Shown in pieces: positions 28,920 to 36,459 of a stretch of 39,075 nucleotides of DNA. The notes below the pieces were generated by a model. The model did not search any database. It was not told the DNA's origin and saw only the letters and a list, made by a program, of their open reading frames with translations. The DNA comes from a virus. Position 1 is the first letter of the stretch, and each line of letters starts with the position of its first letter. The stretch is taken from positions 1-39,075 of IMG/VR virus record IMGVR_UViG_3300043466_001366; one strand, written 5' to 3'. The translations under genes and the position numbers were made by a program.

Positions 28920-29801
28920 TTACACGCCTTTCAATCTTGCTTGCCGTCTCAACTCACCCTTCATGGTGCGATTCATGTATTCAACGAAGTTGCGCTTCGC
29001 CAGATCCACCGCTTCTCGCGTTGCGTTCGGCGTAATGACGTTGCTCGCCCACGGGATTTTATTGGTCATGATGACCTTCGGATTGCGTTCATTCCGAGTC
29101 AGGTCTTGAATAGATCCATTGGCTCTGCGCTTGTGCCGAGTTACCCATTGCGGAATTCCTCTGGTAGCTGGACCCTTCTTGGCCGACTTAATCAGGTCAG
29201 CGCACTTCGCCCATCCAGCTTTCGCCAGACCAACCATCTTCTGACGCTTCTTCACATAGCGTGCAAGATGCTCTGGCTTGTTCAGAATCACAATCATACC
29301 ACTCGCAGGCTTGACTGTCCTCTTGCGCCTGCCTGTGCGTGCGGCTTCGTGCTGCCTCGGATCAACAGTCCTTTGGATATTCTTCCATCCCATGTTCCTG
29401 CTGATCTTGCGAATGGCCGCAGTGTTGCCTTCAGACACATAGCGATTCATACGCTTACGGAAGGCTTCGGTTTTGCGAGTGATGTTACTCGCGTCTTTGT
29501 ATTTCTTCCTGTAGCTGAGTTCCGCCCATTGCGTCAATGCCTTCGTGAATCCGCCATCAACGGTAGGCACATAGAACACCTTACCGATATCCACCTTGAC
29601 CGCTCCCTCACCCTTGAGCCTGCCTTCTTCGCTGGTTGCTTTCTCGCGTCCGCTGAATGGTTGCGTTGTATTCGCAAGATTTCGGCAGGCAACTACGGCA
29701 AACTGACGCACAGAATTAGCAACGTCCTTGTTCATGAGCGAGGAATACTCGCGCAGACGAGAACGTATATCAGTTGTATCAGCTAAAGCTACGATCCGCA
29801 T
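28920..29801 (-). CDS. Hypothetical tail protein between chaperone and tape measure
   Basis: A 293-aa, strongly basic protein (for example YVKKRQKMVGLAKAGWAKCA, ARTGRRKRTVKPASG). Helical N-terminus LREYSSLMNKDVANSVRQFA. It overlaps the GT extension by 23 bases. In lambda-type phages the tape measure normally directly follows the chaperones, so an extra 293-aa gene here is unusual. The charge suggests nucleic acid or tape measure contact. No family assigned. Confidence 0.65.
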   Translation of the reverse strand: MRIVALADTTDIRSRLREYSSLMNKDVANSVRQFAVVACRNLANTTQPFSGREKATSEEGRLKGEGAVKVDIGKVFYVPTVDGGFTKALTQWAELSYRKKYKDASNITRKTEAFRKRMNRYVSEGNTAAIRKISRNMGWKNIQRTVDPRQHEAARTGRRKRTVKPASGMIVILNKPEHLARYVKKRQKMVGLAKAGWAKCADLIKSAKKGPATRGIPQWVTRHKRRANGSIQDLTRNERNPKVIMTNKIPWASNVITPNATREAVDLAKRNFVEYMNRTMKGELRRQARLKGV

Positions 29802-30476
29802 TGGTTAAGGCCATCTTCATTTCAGATAGGATGTCCACTGTAGCACGCTTTTCTTCTGAAGACATGGCAACAGACCAGCGCATCGGCAGTCCTTCGCGGA
29901 GATTGTGGAACAGAATGATCTGCAATCCGAGGGCGAGCGGCAGTTTTCGCGTTATGTAGTGATGCGTCCAGCCCGTATGCTTGGCGATCAGCGCGATATA
30001 CGCTGCTTGCCAGCTCGGGCTCGGCCTTTTCCCATTGTTGCTGCAGGTGTCTTGGCACTTGCCTCAACTTCCGTTTGCGCGGCGGAGTATTCAGAGAGCA
30101 TTGACTCAATCACTGGCATGGCTTCTTCCAAGGTTTTCCATCCAGACAAAGGGCCGTTGATGTATTCGCGCAGTTTCTGACGCATAGCGGTCTTGTCTGC
30201 GATGATTTCTGCCACCTCGTCAATGTCGCCATGATGCACATAAACAAACTCGGCTATGCCGATGACTGGATTGTTGCGAGCCACCTTGCCATTCGCATCA
30301 CGATAGACGAAGTAGTTCTTCAACTCCCATAGGTAGCTCATGCTTTCCATCGTCGGAGGATTGAGCTTCAGACCGCGAAGCGTTCTCGGCTTTCCGAGGG
30401 CTCCGCTGGTCAAATGATCTTCGCGGCTTACGCCTTCAAGAATTTCTTCGTCGGATTGTAGGTCAGTGTCGTTCAT
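29779..30476 (-). CDS. Tail assembly chaperone, frameshifted long form (gpGT-like)
   Basis: A -1 shift at the slippery GGGAAAA (30027-30033) carries ribosomes from codon 150 of the short form into an 82-codon open frame (RPSPSWQAAYIALIAKHTGW to TNADRSFS) ending TGA at 29779, for 232 aa. The extension has clear protein-like sequence (HHYITRKLPLALGLQIILFH, NLREGLPMRWSVAMSSEEKR), with no ATG suited to independent start. In lambda the G/GT ratio is set by the same type of site (GGGAAAG) and the long form links the major tail protein to the tape measure. The extension includes a T-like W/Y-rich hydrophobic motif. Confidence 0.85.
29988..30476 (-). CDS. Tail assembly chaperone, short form (gpG-like)
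   Basis: A 162-aa protein, with DEEILEGVSREDHLTSGALG early and IGIAEFVYVHHGDIDEVAEI in the middle, ending with an Ala/Lys/Gly/Arg tail. It lies between the major tail protein region and the tape measure, as lambda G does. It coats the tape measure before tail tube polymerisation. ATG 30476 overlaps the upstream stop. The product is shared with the frameshifted long form. Confidence 0.8.
   Translation of the reverse strand: MNDTDLQSDEEILEGVSREDHLTSGALGKPRTLRGLKLNPPTMESMSYLWELKNYFVYRDANGKVARNNPVIGIAEFVYVHHGDIDEVAEIIADKTAMRQKLREYINGPLSGWKTLEEAMPVIESMLSEYSAAQTEVEASAKTPAATMGKGRARAGKQRISR
30027..30033 (-). promoter_or_regulatory. Programmed -1 frameshift site GGGAAAA
   Basis: On the minus strand the heptamer reads G GGA AAA in the zero frame (codons ATG GGA AAA GGC), exactly the phase needed for tandem -1 slippage. 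After slipping, AGG CCG AGC starts an open frame of 82 codons. Comparable to lambda GGGAAAG in gene G. Confidence 0.85.
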
Positions 30477-30937
30477 AGGTATCTGCTCATTTTTTGAATT
30501 TCATCTTGCGAGACGCCTTCTTTGAAGAAGCCTGTTCCGCCATTGCCGCCAGTGACTTCGACAACGCGAGGCGTAGCCTTCACGATGCTCAGAGCAACAT
30601 CACGCCAGATGGCATTCGCGTAGCACTGAGCAACCTTATCGTCGGACTTGGCAAGCTCGGCGGCATAGACGAGACGTTCGCGCAGAGCGTCTTCGGTTTG
30701 ATCACCCGAATCCTTCTGTTCAATTTCGACCCATCTTGCCGCGAGCTTGTTGCACGTTTCCAGCGATTGCTCCGATGCAGGATGAAATAGAAAGGTAACA
30801 ATGGTGCGGCCATCACGCCGAACCTGTCTTGTGCAGGGCGGTCTACGCAATGTGTGACCGCAAAAAAGCAGCATAGTCGCTATGCGAGTGCTGCTTGTAA
30901 TGAATACTTCGTCCCGTTTCTCCGCCTCAATTTTCAT
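30473..30937 (-). CDS. Hypothetical tail-region protein
   Basis: A 154-aa protein between the major tail protein and the chaperone. It opens with KRDEVFITSSTRIATMLLFC and has a GNGGTGFFKEGVSQDEIQKM near the end. Such genes, specific to this type of operon, occur in some siphoviruses. No function known. No clear Shine-Dalgarno sequence. Confidence 0.55.
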   Translation of the reverse strand: MKIEAEKRDEVFITSSTRIATMLLFCGHTLRRPPCTRQVRRDGRTIVTFLFHPASEQSLETCNKLAARWVEIEQKDSGDQTEDALRERLVYAAELAKSDDKVAQCYANAIWRDVALSIVKATPRVVEVTGGNGGTGFFKEGVSQDEIQKMSRYL

Positions 30938-30951
30938 AATGTGAATTTAGG

Positions 30952-30975
30952 GGCGGAGGATTACGCGCCTCCGCC
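30952..30975 (-). terminator. GC-rich hairpin after major tail protein
   Basis: GGCGGAGG and CCTCCGCC form a perfect 8-bp stem with an 8-base loop, in the 60-base gap after the major tail protein gene. No T-tract follows on the minus strand. It may be an attenuator or a 3' stabiliser that raises major tail protein mRNA over downstream genes. Confidence 0.5.
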
Positions 30976-30997
30976 ATCGCGTTATGCCCGATGCGAA

Positions 30998-31369
30998 TTA
31001 GAGCAGGGGATACTTCGTGCCTTCTCCAGAAAAGGCAGTGAAGCCTTCTGCTGTCTGAGTGCGCGTAGTGGAATCCACCAAAATTGTCCCGCCTGTAATG
31101 CCGTTTCCGCTCGTAGAGCTATTCAGAGTCAGCGCGACACCAGGAGCAGCGGCAGCAACGCCAGCGGTTCCGTTCAGAGTGCCGTCGAAGCTGATCGTCG
31201 CGGTCGGTTTGTAATAGCTTACGGCAACGACATCGCCGTCTTCGTCCATGACTTCAGCCTTCTCGCGCTGAGTCGTGTAGGTGAAATTGTTAATGATGAT
31301 GCCAGACTCCGCAGTGCATCCGAAAACGACAGAAGCGGCGGCAGAAGAGGAAATGACGGTAGCGGCCAT
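30998..31369 (-). CDS. Major tail protein candidate
   Basis: A 123-aa beta-rich protein, MAATVISSSAAASVVFGCTA and on, with GDVVAVSYYKPTATISFDGT characteristic of tail tube proteins (KPTA/TISFDG). It has a good ribosome binding site (TAAGG before ATG 31369), in keeping with high expression, and is followed by a strong hairpin. It sits between the tail terminator-like protein and the chaperones, as expected. Small compared with lambda gpV (246 aa), so it corresponds to the tube domain only. Confidence 0.75.
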   Translation of the reverse strand: MAATVISSSAAASVVFGCTAESGIIINNFTYTTQREKAEVMDEDGDVVAVSYYKPTATISFDGTLNGTAGVAAAAPGVALTLNSSTSGNGITGGTILVDSTTRTQTAEGFTAFSGEGTKYPLL

Positions 31370-31389
31370 GCCTTACCGCTACTGTCAAC

Positions 31390-31890
31390 CTATTCAACGT
31401 AGAGTCGGGAAACGTGAACGCTGAAGCGTAGCGTACGAACGGCATGACGCTCCTCCCTGCTGAAGTCCATAGCATTGTTGCGGACTATGCCGTGCCAGCG
31501 CACGGAATTGCGGGAGTCTGAAAGCACGAGGAAAAAGTTGGGGTCTTCAAGGACGGCGACCACGGCAGACCATAGCTCGTCCATGTATTCTTCTGGCGAG
31601 GGATCGCTGTCATTCAGTCTGTCCATCAGCACCATAGCCGAGACAGAAACCTCAAGCTCATAGACGTCACCAGTGGGGATGGATTCTCGCAGTCTGGCTG
31701 CACGCACAACTACGGCAGGCAAATCCAAATCTGTGCCTACGTCCGCTCTGGTGACGGTGAGATTGTGCAGGCAGTAGGCTCGGAGGTTGAACCCCATCAA
31801 ATCAGACACGGCTTTCTCTACCGCTTCTTCAAGAGGCTCGGGAGCGCGGCGGCGGACTGTCTGATACGTTAGCGGCGGTGACTCTGGCAT
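31390..31890 (-). CDS. Tail terminator / tail completion protein candidate
   Basis: A 166-aa protein with the alpha/beta pattern of lambda gpU-like terminators: PLEEAVEKAVSDLMGFNLRA, DLDLPAVVVRAARLRES, YELEVSVSAMVLMDRL and a C-terminal RTLRFSVHVSRLYVE. Position just before the major tail protein fits. It would cap the tail tube and dock to the head. The start overlaps the preceding gene by 22 bases. Confidence 0.6.
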   Translation of the reverse strand: MPESPPLTYQTVRRRAPEPLEEAVEKAVSDLMGFNLRAYCLHNLTVTRADVGTDLDLPAVVVRAARLRESIPTGDVYELEVSVSAMVLMDRLNDSDPSPEEYMDELWSAVVAVLEDPNFFLVLSDSRNSVRWHGIVRNNAMDFSREERHAVRTLRFSVHVSRLYVE

Positions 31891-32192
31891 GAGAAGATGA
31901 GTTCTTGTCCATCCTGCGAACGCTCAATCTGCGTCACGCGATAGATGGTAGTTACGCCAGCCAGAAGAACGGAGAGAGTGCTTCCAACCTTGACTGACTT
32001 CGTAGTAGTAGTGGTTTTCACGTGCAGGCCGACATCACGACTCGGCATGAATCCGCCTTCGGCAATGTCCGAGCCGACAGTAGCCATCGTCATGGCCGCG
32101 CTGAAGGTCGCGCTTCCGAAGGTCACTGTAGCAGGCAGATCCGCAATCATAGAATCAAGCTCGGCGGCGAGTCTGACAGTATCAAGGGCCAT
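31869..32192 (-). CDS. Head-tail joining protein candidate
   Basis: A 107-aa protein, MALDTVRLAAELDSMIADLP and on, with KVGSTLSVLLAGVTTIYRVTQ IERSQDG, a beta-rich layout like head-closure proteins of the lambda FII type. It lies upstream of the tail-terminator-like gene. Assigned from position and fold pattern only. Confidence 0.55.
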   Translation of the reverse strand: MALDTVRLAAELDSMIADLPATVTFGSATFSAAMTMATVGSDIAEGGFMPSRDVGLHVKTTTTTKSVKVGSTLSVLLAGVTTIYRVTQIERSQDGQELIFSCQSHRR

Positions 32193-32193
32193 G

Positions 32194-32799
32194 CTATGCG
32201 GCTTCTGTCAATGGCTTCTGAAGGGTCGTTTTGTCGCTGCTGAAGTTGTAGCGATGCAGCACGGCATCTATCCGAGTCTGGCTCTTGGCTTCCACCCACA
32301 AGTGGCGAAGCCATAGGACATCTTCGTGGTGCGTCATGCCGTTTGCATCAACGAAGGATTCTGGAACGCGATACGCTGCGGCAAGATCACGCTTCCAAGC
32401 ACACCAGAACCACGGAGGGCGGCGAGTTATTCCGTCTGGCTTGAATGGCTCCATCGTATTTCCGAGGTGAGTGACGATGGTTCCGCTAACGCCATCAACA
32501 ATCGCCTGCTGATCGTAGCAGATAACATCCGCGCCTGCGTCTGTCGCTGGCAGCACAAGCTCAAAGTATCCTTCAAGGAAATGGTCATCGTCATCCAAGA
32601 AGGCTATGTAGTCTCCTGTAGCCGCTCGTAGTAGCTGATTCCGCTTCTCTCCGATGTTCTGCCAGCAATTATCTCGGAGCATCAGGAGCTCCACTGGCCG
32701 CGATCCAATTCGCCGTTCAAGATTGGCGAATAGAAGCTCGGCCTCCTCGCGGCGGCGAGTGATCGTCGGAACCAGTATGGATAGTTTTGCGCGTTTCAT
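32194..32799 (-). CDS. GT2-family glycosyltransferase
   Basis: A 201-aa protein from ATG 32799, coupled to the methyltransferase stop. KLSILVPTITRRREEAELLF and IGEKRNQLLRAATGDYIAFL DDDDHF show the GT-A nucleotide-sugar fold with a D-D-D-D metal site. HHEDVLWLRHLWVEAKSQTR is the acceptor/catalytic E-D region. It would transfer a sugar from a nucleotide donor. Third gene of a glycan cassette between the major capsid and head-tail genes. Target could be virion protein or host surface glycan. Confidence 0.82.
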   Translation of the reverse strand: MKRAKLSILVPTITRRREEAELLFANLERRIGSRPVELLMLRDNCWQNIGEKRNQLLRAATGDYIAFLDDDDHFLEGYFELVLPATDAGADVICYDQQAIVDGVSGTIVTHLGNTMEPFKPDGITRRPPWFWCAWKRDLAAAYRVPESFVDANGMTHHEDVLWLRHLWVEAKSQTRIDAVLHRYNFSSDKTTLQKPLTEAA

Positions 32800-33332
32800 A
32801 TGCATATCCAGCAGCGACCATGCACCATGTATGCATGACATTGTTCCACCGCTACACGCACGGCAGGACTATCAATATCGTGTCCCGCGAGAACGCCACC
32901 CTTGATTACCTTTGGCTTCCAAGCAGCGACATCCCGCAAGACGCCTTCGGTTGTATGGTCTGCGTCAATGAATACTCCCCACACCGATGCGTCTTCAAAC
33001 TCTTTGGCTGCGGAAACGCTGTCACCCTCTATCACATCCACCATCTGAAGAACACCTGCCTGCGCGAGCGTAGCGTCAAACAGATTGCGGAAGCTGCCTC
33101 CTGCCTGCTCTGCAATATTCTTCTGCAAATCCTCGGTCGCACTTCCCTTGAAAGTGTCTATCGCCACGATACGAACCTTCTTGCCGAGCTTCTTCACCTC
33201 ACTGGCGAAGTAGCTGACTGAATGACCTATCCACGCACCGACCTCTACGAAGGTAGCACCTTCTGGGATTTGCTCTGCAAGTTGCTTGTAGAGGTCAGGA
33301 TAGTCGAACCAGTTCGGGATGTCTTCGTTCAT
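32796..33332 (-). CDS. Class I SAM-dependent methyltransferase
   Basis: A 178-aa protein with motif I ATFVEVGAWIGHSVSYFA, motif II IVAIDTF, and GVFIDADHTTEGVLRDVAAW KPKVIKGGVLAGHD, the Methyltransf_24 layout used for sugar and small-molecule O-methylation. It lies between two glycosyltransferase genes, so it likely methylates the same glycan. The start overlaps the end of the upstream GT-TPR-GT gene by 38 bases. It is not a DNA cytosine methyltransferase: no PCQ or ENV motif. Confidence 0.8.
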   Translation of the reverse strand: MNEDIPNWFDYPDLYKQLAEQIPEGATFVEVGAWIGHSVSYFASEVKKLGKKVRIVAIDTFKGSATEDLQKNIAEQAGGSFRNLFDATLAQAGVLQMVDVIEGDSVSAAKEFEDASVWGVFIDADHTTEGVLRDVAAWKPKVIKGGVLAGHDIDSPAVRVAVEQCHAYMVHGRCWICI

Positions 33333-35013
33333 AGATTTGTTTTGCGCGTTCGTATTCGGCGAGATCGTTCCCGCGCTCGTAGGTCGCGTCCATCGGAACT
33401 GCCTTATTAAAGAAAGGATGGTGATGCTTTATTACGATGTTATGTGCGTTGATGATGGCATTGTGCTTCGTCGCCGTGGCGGTCAGATCGGTGTCTGAAT
33501 ACACGTTGCGATATTCCACGTGGAACAATCCATGCTTCTCATACCAGCGGCGAGTGATGATTGCCATTGTCAGCAGGCCATCGGTGCGGCATCCGTCTGA
33601 GACTCGTAGCACCTTCTCGTCAAACAGATGTCCCGATAAAGGATACTTGTCCGCTTCAAGTGCCTGCAAAATCATGGTGTCCCAATTCGGCGGCGGCTCA
33701 AAGTCATCGGCAATCTGAATCAGCACATCGCCAGTAGCGACCGATGCTGCCTTGTTCCACGCTCCCACGGAATATGTCGATGCCTTCGACAATACGCAGC
33801 GGAAGCGTCGAAGTTTCTCAATACTTTCGACATCATCTTCGTCGATGGCGAACCAGTGTTCTACGGCTTCTGGCTTCGCGGCTCGCGCCATCCACATATT
33901 CATGGCTCCTATGGCCTGCGACCATCTGCCTCGCGTTGCGTGTAGCAGGCTGATGCGCGGTTTGCCTGCCTCTGCCAGCATCTTGTCTTCAATCTCCTTG
34001 GCCTTCTGCTCCTGACCAGCCAGACGATGCGCCCATGCCAAGGCTGCATGAGCCTTCCAGCCGTAGCAGTCAGGCCGATGCGTCCATTCGGGGATCTTGG
34101 GATGCGGTATCGCCAGAGCCTGCTCGCAAGTGACGATGGCCTCCTCTGCCTGCTCGGCGTCCATTTGGAGCAGGGAAAGCACGCTATAGGCTTCGCGTCT
34201 GTTCGGGGACACTCGTATGGCTCGGCGGCACAAGTCTTGTCCTGCGGCATTCTCGGCAGCAAGAAGGGCAAGATTGAGCATCACCTCGTAGCGATAAACG
34301 CCATCCAGCGATTTCATCCTCAGAGCTTCAATTCCGTAATGCGCTGCCTGCTCTCGGTCATTCAGCAGGAAGTATTCGTAGTGCAGATAGAAGGCCAAGT
34401 GTTGCGCCTCTTGATAGCGCCAGCGGAGGATATTGATGTTCCGTTCCTGTGAGCTGCTTTTCTGGCCGATGGGATCGTGAATGATCCTGACGTCTCGGCG
34501 CACGCGCACCTTCAGAGATTCCTTGGACGAGTCCTTGCTAACTGGCACGCACTTTTCGTGGACTCCATAGAACCATGCTGCCGTGCCATTGCGGAAAATC
34601 CGCTCGCGCCAGACTGATTTTCCGTGAAGAGGCAGCACATATTCCGCGAGTATCCAGTCTTCCTTCGTTTCATCGCACGCTTTGCGGATGACTTCACCCA
34701 TGCCTTCTTCAAGCACATCGTCACAATCCATCCACATCAACCAGTCTGCACCTTGATCCATGCCGATGCGGAAGGCCATATTCCGCGCAGCAGCGAAGTC
34801 ATCCACGAACATCCAGTTGGCCGTGGCAGGACTGTTGTAATATTCGGAAACGATGCATCCGCGCCTCTTGGCTACGTCCAGAGTTTCGTCTGGAGTCTGT
34901 CCTCCGATGGCTCGCACAACAACGACACAGTCGCTGACGCTGAAAGCGGAATCCAGAGCGCGTTCTATGTGGGCGGATTCATTACCCACGATCATGCAGA
35001 CTGCAATCTTCAT
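33295..35013 (-). CDS. Glycosyltransferase-TPR-glycosyltransferase fusion
   Basis: A 572-aa protein in three parts. Residues 1 to about 200 are a GT2 domain (MKIAVCMIVGNESAHIERAL and WLMWMDCDD with its DxD). About 200-340 is a helical TPR-like region (AAHYGIEALRMKSLDGVYRY, AIRVSPNRREAYSVLSLLQM). The remainder is a second GT-A-like domain (RISLLHATRGRWSQAIGAMN, WFAIDEDD, GDVLIQIADDFEPP). Bacterial proteins with GT2 plus TPR modify surface glycans. It follows the major capsid gene and its terminator and has its own promoter-like TTGACA. A double-headed enzyme could build a disaccharide. Confidence 0.8.
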   Translation of the reverse strand: MKIAVCMIVGNESAHIERALDSAFSVSDCVVVVRAIGGQTPDETLDVAKRRGCIVSEYYNSPATANWMFVDDFAAARNMAFRIGMDQGADWLMWMDCDDVLEEGMGEVIRKACDETKEDWILAEYVLPLHGKSVWRERIFRNGTAAWFYGVHEKCVPVSKDSSKESLKVRVRRDVRIIHDPIGQKSSSQERNINILRWRYQEAQHLAFYLHYEYFLLNDREQAAHYGIEALRMKSLDGVYRYEVMLNLALLAAENAAGQDLCRRAIRVSPNRREAYSVLSLLQMDAEQAEEAIVTCEQALAIPHPKIPEWTHRPDCYGWKAHAALAWAHRLAGQEQKAKEIEDKMLAEAGKPRISLLHATRGRWSQAIGAMNMWMARAAKPEAVEHWFAIDEDDVESIEKLRRFRCVLSKASTYSVGAWNKAASVATGDVLIQIADDFEPPPNWDTMILQALEADKYPLSGHLFDEKVLRVSDGCRTDGLLTMAIITRRWYEKHGLFHVEYRNVYSDTDLTATATKHNAIINAHNIVIKHHHPFFNKAVPMDATYERGNDLAEYERAKQIYERRHPELVRLS

Positions 35014-35021
35014 CTGAGCCT

Positions 35022-35050
35022 TACCTATCTGACTCAGAGCAATCTGTCAA
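35022..35050 (-). promoter_or_regulatory. Possible promoter for the glycan cassette
   Basis: On the minus strand TTGACA (35050-35045) is followed after 17 bases by TAGGTA (35027-35022), 8 bases before ATG 35013, with TAAGG as ribosome binding site. It overlaps the T-tract end of the capsid terminator. The -10 is weak. Confidence 0.4.
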
Positions 35051-35080
35051 AACAAGAAGCCCCGCCTTTCAGCGGGGCTT
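35046..35080 (-). terminator. Intrinsic terminator after the major capsid gene
   Basis: In transcript sense AAGCCCCGC and GCGGGGCTT form a perfect 9-bp stem with a 6-base loop, followed by CTTGTTTTG. It lies 34 bases past the capsid stop and separates high-level capsid transcription from the glycan cassette. Confidence 0.88.
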
Positions 35081-35113
35081 CCCGTTATGAGAACACCAAC
35101 ACCAACAACAATC

Positions 35114-36076
35114 TTAAGCGTAGGAGGTATCAATACCCAGCGCACAGCTGACGTCAATAAGTTTCTCAGCCGTATTGTGGCGGCAGCGAATGACGTTAGA
35201 GCGGCGAGCCTCGTCGCGATAGGTCTCGGAGACGAGCGCGGTCGGAGAATCTTCAGACCAGAGCAGGGTGCGGCCAAGTCCACCAGCGGTGAACTCACCA
35301 GCGCCGAGCTTGGCGACGATGACCTTGTTGTTCGTCCAGATGAACGAGCCACTGTAGGTCTGACCTTTGGCCGCGCCATTCTTGGCAGCACGACCGATCA
35401 GAAGACGATTCACGTTCAGCGCGGAGGCAACTTCCTCGGCGGAGGCAGGGCGAGCCTGCGACACGTTCTTCACGGGACCGAAGATGTTATTGAGCAACTT
35501 GGTCGAGCGGCGAATGCGATTGAACACCTGCAAGGACATGATGACCGTATCGGCAATCACGTTCTTTTTGGCGAGTTCAGTCTGAGCATCGTCAACGTCC
35601 TTGGCGATATCCAGCGTATCGACCGAGCCAGCCGTGTAAGCGGCGGTCGCGGAGATCGCGGAAATGCTGGAGCCGTAGAGCAAGGTAGCAACGCGCTGTT
35701 CATGCGAGAGCATCAGCTGATTGTTGAGGAAGGTCGCGGAAGCAACTTCAACGTCGAAGTAACGACCCAGATCCGCCGAGGTTTCATCGGGAAGCAACTC
35801 TTCCAACTCAAACGAGGTGCAAGTGTAGTTGTCCGTATTGAAGCGACGAGTGACGCGAGCGCGGTCGGTGCCAGGAGCAGTGCGAGCCGCATCAGGATTG
35901 AAGACTTCGGCAGGGCCGCAGTCAATCTTCACGTATTCGCCAGAGCGAGCGGGAACCGTCAGAATCGGGAGGACTTCAGTTCCGATGAACGGAAGCTGAC
36001 CCAGATTGTTTTGCGCTTCAAAGACCGCTTGCGAGATCTCTGCGCGAGGAAGTGCGTTTGAGTTTACGTATGCCAT
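35114..36076 (-). CDS. Major capsid protein
   Basis: A 320-aa protein, MAYVNSNALPRAEISQAVFE and on. The layout (extended N-arm, VPARSGEYVKIDCGPAEVFN, IRRSTKLLNNIFGPVKNVSQ, GSFIWTNNKVIVAKLGAGEF, LLWSEDSPTALVSETYRDEA) is that of HK97-fold capsid proteins similar to lambda gpE. It follows the protease/scaffold and decoration genes and ends at a strong terminator. It has no evident Shine-Dalgarno sequence. Forms the icosahedral shell. Confidence 0.88.
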   Translation of the reverse strand: MAYVNSNALPRAEISQAVFEAQNNLGQLPFIGTEVLPILTVPARSGEYVKIDCGPAEVFNPDAARTAPGTDRARVTRRFNTDNYTCTSFELEELLPDETSADLGRYFDVEVASATFLNNQLMLSHEQRVATLLYGSSISAISATAAYTAGSVDTLDIAKDVDDAQTELAKKNVIADTVIMSLQVFNRIRRSTKLLNNIFGPVKNVSQARPASAEEVASALNVNRLLIGRAAKNGAAKGQTYSGSFIWTNNKVIVAKLGAGEFTAGGLGRTLLWSEDSPTALVSETYRDEARRSNVIRCRHNTAEKLIDVSCALGIDTSYA

Positions 36077-36088
36077 AGTAGTATTCGG

Positions 36089-36445
36089 TTAGATGAAGGG
36101 CTTCGCAGGAACAGCGATTTCAATGATGTCATTCGTAGTGCCAGCATTGATCGCGTATCCCATGGAAATACCACTGGCCGAAGCAACCTTGCCGTCAGCA
36201 ATCGCTTGAACGACTGAGCCGACCGCAACGCCTGCACCAGAGACAGTAGCGAAGTAGGTGGGATGGAAAAGTTTGACGTTCACCAAACCAGATGCCGAAG
36301 CATCTTCCTGAGTGAACCCGATAGCCGCGCCGTTCGTGGCGGCAACGACTTGATTCTCCGTGGTGTCGAGCTTCACGAGACGGAAGGCCGAGATCGCGGA
36401 GGTCGCAACGAAGCTGCGATTAGTGGAATCAACTTGGGTAGCCAT
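36089..36445 (-). CDS. Capsid decoration / head stabilisation protein candidate
   Basis: A 118-aa protein: MATQVDSTNRSFVATSAISA, FRLVKLDTTENQVVAATNGA, AIGFTQEDASASGLVNVKLF and GAGVAVGSVVQAIADGKVAS. The repeated beta layout resembles DUF2190-like and gpD-like head proteins placed before the major capsid gene. It probably binds the capsid surface. Located between the protease and capsid genes, as lambda D is between the scaffold and E. Confidence 0.7.
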   Translation of the reverse strand: MATQVDSTNRSFVATSAISAFRLVKLDTTENQVVAATNGAAIGFTQEDASASGLVNVKLFHPTYFATVSGAGVAVGSVVQAIADGKVASASGISMGYAINAGTTNDIIEIAVPAKPFI

Positions 36446-36459
36446 AGAGTTTTAGTAGG

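Noticed and set aside
29822-30109. Minus-strand 95-aa frame across the chaperone frameshift region
   Set aside because: It is the third frame. The -1 frame from the GGGAAAA site gives the protein-like extension, while this one is Arg/Ala/Ser-rich shadow.
32796-33332. The missing DNA cytosine methyltransferase for the TET cassette
   Set aside because: Motif I and the VFIDADH...GGVLAGHD layout fit small-molecule/sugar Methyltransf_24. PCQ and ENV motifs of C5 enzymes and DPPY of N-type enzymes are absent, and it sits in a glycosyltransferase cluster.
35087-36061. Plus-strand frame of 324 aa over the capsid gene
   Set aside because: Antisense shadow of the HK97-fold capsid gene, Arg/Gly-rich, with no family resemblance. 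It also starts beside the capsid terminator.
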